The notes below the pieces were generated by a model. That model saw only the letters and a list, made by a program, of their open reading frames with translations, searched no databases and was not told where the DNA came from. Positions 13,305 to 14,196 of a stretch of DNA of 14,196 bases are shown here, piece after piece (within the stretch, counting starts at the first letter, position 1; each line of letters opens with the position of its first letter). Source of the stretch: Actinomycetota bacterium (GTDB taxonomy: Bacteria; Actinomycetota; Acidimicrobiia; Acidimicrobiales; CADCSY01); contig JACOTK010000037.1 of assembly GCA_016178435.1 (NCBI GenBank), positions 1 to 14,196 on the forward strand, read 5' to 3'. Made by a program: the position numbers and the translations under genes.

Positions 13305-13813
13305 ACGTGTCCCTCGGGGTCCATGGGGCGTCCGCACAACATGCACGCCGGCCTGCCCGCGGAAACGGCCGCACCGGCCTGGCGGATGAACGCGGCGACC
13401 TGCGCTGGGGTGAGGCGAAACGAGGCGGTCGCCCCCTCGACGAGGGTGTCCGGGTCGAGCGCATCTTCCTGATCGAGATCGTCCTGATCGAGGCTCACCA
13501 TCTCCTGGGCGACGACGATGATCCGGTGGGTGGTCTCGTCGTAGGCCACACCGATCTGGCCGACCACCCATTCGGCGACGGCCGGCTCGATGAGGCCGAT
13601 GTTCGTCGGGATCTCCCGATCCGCGGGGCCCGGAATATCGGCGAGCAGGGCGGTCAGGTAGTCGGCAAGCGTTGCCACCTGGAGCTTCTCGAGGCGCAGG
13701 GTGAAGACGTGGCTGCCGGCGACGGCCTGGAGATAGAAGACGCGGGAGCCCGGTTCGCCGACGGCGCCGGTGATGAAATGGTCCAGATCGGGCAGGTCGA
13801 ACGAGGTGCTCAT
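13271..13813 (-). CDS. DUF3090 family protein with C-terminal zinc-ribbon-like motif
   Basis: A 180-residue DUF3090 (TIGR03847) protein. The N-terminal part has the family's VGEPGSRVFYLQA and LEKLQVATLADYL. The middle has a strongly acidic run of about 15 residues near 108-122 (DQDDLDQEDALDPD). The C-terminus has CMLCGRPMDPEGHVCIKTNGH (Cys157, Cys160, His169, Cys171, His177), which looks like a zinc site. The function is not known. The ATG at 13813 overlaps the stop of the upstream phosphomutase-like gene by 4 bases (ATGA). A longer open frame to 13906 would only run into that gene. With the flanking phosphatase-like and kinase-like genes it forms a conserved actinobacterial trio. Confidence 0.9.
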   Translation of the reverse strand: MSTSFDLPDLDHFITGAVGEPGSRVFYLQAVAGSHVFTLRLEKLQVATLADYLTALLADIPGPADREIPTNIGLIEPAVAEWVVGQIGVAYDETTHRIIVVAQEMVSLDQDDLDQEDALDPDTLVEGATASFRLTPAQVAAFIRQAGAAVSAGRPACMLCGRPMDPEGHVCIKTNGHKPH

Positions 13814-14196
13814 GACGGGCGCAGGCTCGACAACGGCCCGGTGAGGGAGTTGACCGTCAGCACGGTCGGGCCGTGGCTGCCCAGGCTGATCGCCGTGACC
13901 GAGCACGGGGAGATGACGATGCGTTGGAAGAGGTCGAGGTGGGTTCCCAGTGCATTGGCCACTGCCGCCTTGATGGGGTCGGCGTGCGACACGGCGACCA
14001 CGACGCCGCCCCGATGCCGTTCGGCGAGCCTTGTCAGCGTGGCCGTGATGCGGGTCTGCATCTCGGTGAAGGACTCACCGCCGGGGAAGCGGAACCCACT
14101 CGGGTGACGCTGCACCCTCGTCCATTCGGGAAGCTTCATCAGCTCCTTCAACGGCTCTCCCGTCCACTCGCCGAAGTCGCACTCGAGGAGACCGCG
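13810..14196 (-). CDS. MSMEG_4193-family phosphomutase/phosphatase (partial, N-terminus off window)
   Basis: The frame is open through the right edge, so only the C-terminal 128 residues are present. The first visible residues RGLLECDFGEWTGEPLKEL are the mid-domain motif of histidine phosphatases, with the acid catalyst region at Glu-Cys-Asp. GGESFTEMQTRITATL follows, then the second catalytic histidine in VVVAVSHADPIKAAVANAL. The phosphorylated RHG motif must lie beyond the window. The family (TIGR03848, MSMEG_4193) is a subgroup of the phosphoglycerate mutase superfamily and is found beside DUF3090 and SCO1664-type genes, exactly as here. Its substrate is unknown. The TTG at 14151 is not the real start. 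Confidence 0.88.
   Translation of the reverse strand, partial: RGLLECDFGEWTGEPLKELMKLPEWTRVQRHPSGFRFPGGESFTEMQTRITATLTRLAERHRGGVVVAVSHADPIKAAVANALGTHLDLFQRIVISPCSVTAISLGSHGPTVLTVNSLTGPLSSLRPS

Noticed and set aside
12501..13472. A 323-codon + strand frame opposite the SCO1664-like gene
   Set aside because: The - strand frame matches a known family with conserved kinase-like residues and overlaps its neighbours cleanly. The + frame shows no family features.

Overview
The window is high-GC DNA (visibly well above 60%) in which nearly every base is coding. It carries genes typical of Actinomycetota: a WhiB iron-sulfur regulator, a DUF3107 protein, a PdtaS-type histidine kinase, and the actinobacterial trio MSMEG_4193-family phosphomutase / DUF3090 / SCO1664-family kinase-like protein. 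Short overlaps, scarce Shine-Dalgarno sites and one probable leaderless start fit this. An early-branching lineage such as Acidimicrobiia is my guess from overall protein character and cannot be proven here. No tRNA, rRNA, CRISPR array, insertion sequence or phage gene is visible, and no gene-free stretch exceeds about 140 bases.

Left part (1-5073, + strand): the last codons of an unidentified gene, then DUF3107, two different ArsA/Get3-like ATPases, a PHP-domain phosphoesterase, and a GAF-PAS-HisKA_2-HATPase kinase closely matching mycobacterial PdtaS. The kinase gene ends in a strong hairpin and converges on a WhiB1-like gene. As I recall, pdtaS and whiB1 are also convergent neighbours in Mycobacterium tuberculosis.

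Middle part (5105-8345): whiB1 and a diacylglycerol/lipid kinase lie on the - strand. whiB1 has its own promoter and a leader of about 85 nt. The electron-transfer flavoprotein genes etfB-etfA run divergently on the + strand and end in a textbook intrinsic terminator with a 16-bp perfect stem.

Zinc part (8396-11458, + strand): a compact operon of substrate-binding lipoprotein (znuA), ATPase (znuC), permease (znuB) and a Fur-family regulator (zur). It is preceded by a good promoter overlapping a 17-bp Zur-box-like palindrome, so it is probably an autoregulated zinc-uptake unit. Two oddities stand out. The binding protein has Arg where the family has its first metal-ligand His, and the permease carries a His-rich C-terminal tail.

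Right part (11477-14196, - strand): read in transcription order this is a truncated MSMEG_4193-family phosphomutase, DUF3090, the SCO1664-family PI3/4-kinase-like protein, and a 344-residue protein I do not recognise. All are overlapping or tightly packed. The first three are a known but functionally undescribed actinobacterial set. The kinase-like plus phosphatase-like pairing makes this the best candidate here for an undescribed system.
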